From an uncultured Eubacteriales bacterium (GTDB lineage: Bacteria; Bacillota; Clostridia; Christensenellales; Borkfalkiaceae), in the NCBI GenBank assembly GCA_905207385.1, contig CAJLLH010000073.1:1-6482 (forward strand): a DNA stretch of 6,482 bases. Reading direction: 5' to 3'. Below the pieces are notes generated by a model that was not told where the DNA came from, did no database searches, and saw only the letters and a program-made list of their open reading frames with translations. Shown one piece after another: positions 5,585 to 6,482 of the stretch. A program made the position numbers and the translations under genes. Every line of letters begins with the position of its first letter. Within the stretch, counting starts at the first letter, position 1.

Positions 5585-5599
5585 TTCTTTTTTATTAAT

Positions 5600-5614
5600 C
5601 GGCGCGCGGCGCGC
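5600..5614. repeat. GC-rich direct repeat, copy 1 (CGGCGCGCGGCGCGC)
   Basis: A 15-bp GC island in AT-rich DNA after the ECF S gene, repeated at 5863-5877 with one mismatch. The two copies flank the terminator and tRNA-Leu. It is self-complementary (GCGC) but lacks a T tract, so it is not a terminator. Function is unknown. Confidence 0.4.
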
Positions 5615-5661
5615 AACAAATTTAATTAGCCCTCAAATCTTGTTAAGTTACAAACTTATAC

Positions 5662-5699
5662 CCAAAAAGCGGAAGGCGTAACCGCCTTCCGCTTTTTGG
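5662..5699. terminator. Bidirectional terminator for the cobalamin operon and tRNA-Leu
   Basis: CCAAAAAGCGGAAGGCG (5662-5678) and its exact complement (5683-5699) form a perfect 17-bp stem with the loop TAAC (plus strand). Each strand ends in CTTTTTGG, so it can stop transcription from both sides. On the minus strand the stem starts with the CCA tail of the tRNA (5699-5697). Confidence 0.92.
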
Positions 5700-5779
5700 T
5701 GCAGATAACAGGATTTGAACCTGCAAGGTTGCCCATCGGATTCTAAGTCCGACGCGTCTGCCAATTCCGCCATATCTGC
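5697..5779 (-). tRNA. tRNA-Leu (anticodon UAG)
   Basis: An 83-nt class II tRNA with encoded CCA. On the minus strand: acceptor GCAGATA (from 5779) pairs with TATCTGC, discriminator A at 5700 and CCA at 5699-5697. The D arm contains GGCGGAATTGGCAGACGC. The anticodon stem is TCGGA/TCCGA around loop CTTAGAA (5747-5741), giving anticodon UAG (5745-5743), which reads CUA and related Leu codons. The variable arm TGGGCAACCTT is extended, as required for Leu. The T arm GCAGG-TTCAAAT-CCTGT has one G-U closing pair. No intron or mismatch is seen, so it should be functional. Confidence 0.96.
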
Positions 5780-5822
5780 GTGTCAATATATTATTTTGCT
5801 AAAATTTTTGGCTGCTTGATTT

Positions 5823-5851
5823 ATTTTAAAGCCTAAATGTAAAATTGTCAA
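5823..5851 (-). promoter_or_regulatory. Promoter of tRNA-Leu
   Basis: On the minus strand TTGACA (5851-5846), 17 nt and TAAAAT (5828-5823). The predicted start near 5816 gives a 5' extension of about 37 nt, to be removed by RNase P. With the terminator at 5662-5699 the tRNA forms a single-gene unit. Confidence 0.8.
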
Positions 5852-5862
5852 CTTAAATTATG

Positions 5863-5877
5863 CGGCGCGCGGCGTGC
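5863..5877. repeat. GC-rich direct repeat, copy 2 (CGGCGCGCGGCGTGC)
   Basis: The second copy of the 15-bp element at 5600-5614, with C to T at one position and again followed by an AATTT-containing AT-rich run. It lies upstream of the tRNA promoter. Confidence 0.4.
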
Positions 5878-6010
5878 CTAATTTGTAAACCAAATGAATA
5901 TATATATGTTGTAATCACCGCTGTACTGAATTTAGGTTTATCTGTGCCTTTATAAAATTAATATAATTGAAATGTTGCGGCGCAAAAATTTGTGTTTATA
6001 TAATCTGCTA
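5878..6010. other. AT-rich intergenic DNA with no supported gene
   Basis: Between the tRNA promoter and the promoter at 6011 I see AT-rich sequence with several TATAAT-like strings (for example 5962-5967 and 5999-6004) but no matching -35 box at 16-18 nt, no ribosome-binding site with an open frame, and no clear structured RNA. Confidence 0.5.
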
Positions 6011-6039
6011 TTGTAATCGGAGCGCACTTATGATATAAT
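6011..6039 (+). promoter_or_regulatory. Extended -10 promoter of the coiled-coil gene
   Basis: TTGTAA (6011-6016), 17 nt, then TATAAT (6034-6039) preceded by TGA, giving the extended -10 motif TGnTATAAT. The predicted start near 6046 leaves a leader of about 85 nt before the ATG at 6131. The strength suggests the small protein is well expressed. Confidence 0.8.
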
Positions 6040-6062
6040 TACTGTAACAAACCTTGCACGCG

Positions 6063-6109
6063 GTTGCAGCGTTGCAGCATGGCAAAAGCAAAATGCGGCA
6101 TATTCCGCA
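6063..6109 (+). promoter_or_regulatory. Structured leader: tandem GTTGCAGC repeat and TGCGG/CCGCA hairpin
   Basis: The leader of the 84-residue gene holds two abutting copies of GTTGCAGC (6063-6078) and a 5-bp hairpin TGCGG-CATATT-CCGCA (6094-6109) ending 9 nt before the GGGAGGA site. The hairpin could affect mRNA stability or translation. A near-copy of it occurs after the gene at 6440-6455. Confidence 0.4.
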
Positions 6110-6130
6110 CGTAAACACGGGAGGATAAAT

Positions 6131-6385
6131 ATGAAAGTTGAAAATATACCCGAAGAGATAGAGCGTTTAAGGCGCGAGCAACAGCAATTGAATGAAAAGC
6201 TGGAGGAGCAACAGCGCGGTGCGGAAGTTTATCAGGCTAAAGCCAACGAATATCAGCGCCTTGCTTACGAAGAGCTTAAAAAGGCCGAACCGTACAAGCG
6301 CGCAATAGACGAACTCAGAAAGCGCAATAACGACATAGAACGCCGAATAGCGCGTCTTAACCGCGATTTACTGAGCGGACAATAA
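6131..6385 (+). CDS. Small charged coiled-coil protein of unknown function
   Basis: An 84-residue soluble protein that I do not recognise as a named family. It is almost entirely predicted helix, very rich in Glu, Arg, Lys and Gln, with no signal peptide, membrane segment or cysteine. Heptad-like hydrophobic positions are visible at Ile10, Leu13, Leu20, Leu24 and again at Ile59, Leu62, Ile69, Ile73, Leu76, Leu80. Pro54 separates two helical halves, so an antiparallel hairpin or an oligomeric coiled coil is likely. The start is secured by GGGAGGA (6119-6125), 5 nt upstream. It has its own promoter (6011-6039) and terminator (6394-6420), so it appears monocistronic. It could be a scaffold or partner of a larger complex; nothing nearby says which. 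Confidence 0.8.
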   Translation: MKVENIPEEIERLRREQQQLNEKLEEQQRGAEVYQAKANEYQRLAYEELKKAEPYKRAIDELRKRNNDIERRIARLNRDLLSGQ

Positions 6386-6393
6386 TTCACATA

Positions 6394-6420
6394 AAAGGGT
6401 GGCAAAAGCCGCCTTTTTTT
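6394..6420 (+). terminator. Intrinsic terminator after the coiled-coil gene
   Basis: AAAGGGTGGC (6394-6403) pairs with GCCGCCTTTT (6408-6417) over 10 positions including two G-U pairs, with an AAAA loop and a T run reaching 6420. It begins 8 nt after the stop codon. Confidence 0.88.
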
Positions 6421-6439
6421 ATTGTAAATAAGTGGTGGT

Positions 6440-6455
6440 TGCGGCATATATCCGC
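6440..6455 (+). repeat. Hairpin repeat TGCGGCATATATCCGC, near-copy of the 6131 leader hairpin
   Basis: GCGG-CATATAT-CCGC (6441-6455) differs from the leader hairpin at 6094-6109 by one extra base in the loop. It lies past the terminator in the window's last 60 bases, where no gene start is visible; it may belong to the leader of the next gene. Confidence 0.3.
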
Positions 6456-6482
6456 GTCAATTAACAACTGTTAAAAACGCGG

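Noticed and set aside
5600..5877. Attachment sites of an integrated element at tRNA-Leu
   Set aside because: The repeats do not copy the tRNA 3' end, no integrase is present, and only the tRNA and its terminator lie between them.
1..6482. CRISPR array, insertion sequence or phage module
   Set aside because: No regularly spaced repeats, transposase, integrase, terminal inverted repeats or phage-like genes are visible.

Overview
The window looks like ordinary chromosome from a low-to-moderate GC Bacillota, probably an uncultured Clostridia-type gut lineage. The evidence is strong Shine-Dalgarno sites (AGAGGTG, AAAGGAG, GGGAGGTG, GGGAGGA), consensus sigma-A promoters, AT-rich intergenic DNA, a tRNA gene with encoded CCA, an ECF vitamin-transporter S subunit without its own energising module, and a cobalamin riboswitch. 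I see no mobile element, prophage, CRISPR array or rRNA. Taxonomy is inferred from style only.

Layout. 1-945 (minus): a WYL-domain regulator with a ribbon-helix-helix-like N-terminus; its C-terminal end lies outside the window. Its near-perfect promoter places transcription start on the A of the ATG, so the mRNA looks leaderless. 1169-2396 (plus, divergent): an rtcB-type RNA ligase split by a one-base excess in a run of six G at 1909-1914; removing one G restores a 408-residue protein with all family motifs. A perfect 16-bp hairpin at 2399-2436 separates it from the convergent gene at 2442-3548 (minus), a DUF368/PopT-family polyprenyl-phosphate translocase with an unusual acidic N-terminal tail.

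3549-4251 is a long divergent regulatory region. It holds the DUF368 promoter (minus) and, on plus, a consensus promoter, a cobalamin riboswitch with a near-consensus B12 box, about 165 nt of expression platform and an intrinsic terminator. Downstream lie a transcobalamin-C-terminal-like (DUF4430-type) lipoprotein (4252-4707) and an ECF transporter S component (4805-5584). I read the three together as a B12-repressed cobalamin capture and import operon: the surface lipoprotein may bind the corrinoid, the S subunit moves it across the membrane, and the shared EcfAAT module is encoded elsewhere.

5662-5779: a bidirectional terminator whose stem begins in the CCA tail of a tRNA-Leu(UAG) gene (minus), with its own promoter at 5823-5851. 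6131-6385: an 84-residue coiled-coil protein of unknown function with its own extended -10 promoter, leader hairpin and terminator, apparently a monocistronic unit.

The points most worth a second look are the frameshift in rtcB, the B12 operon and its duplicated 12-mer in the riboswitch platform, and the leaderless WYL gene sharing a repeat-bearing intergenic region with rtcB.
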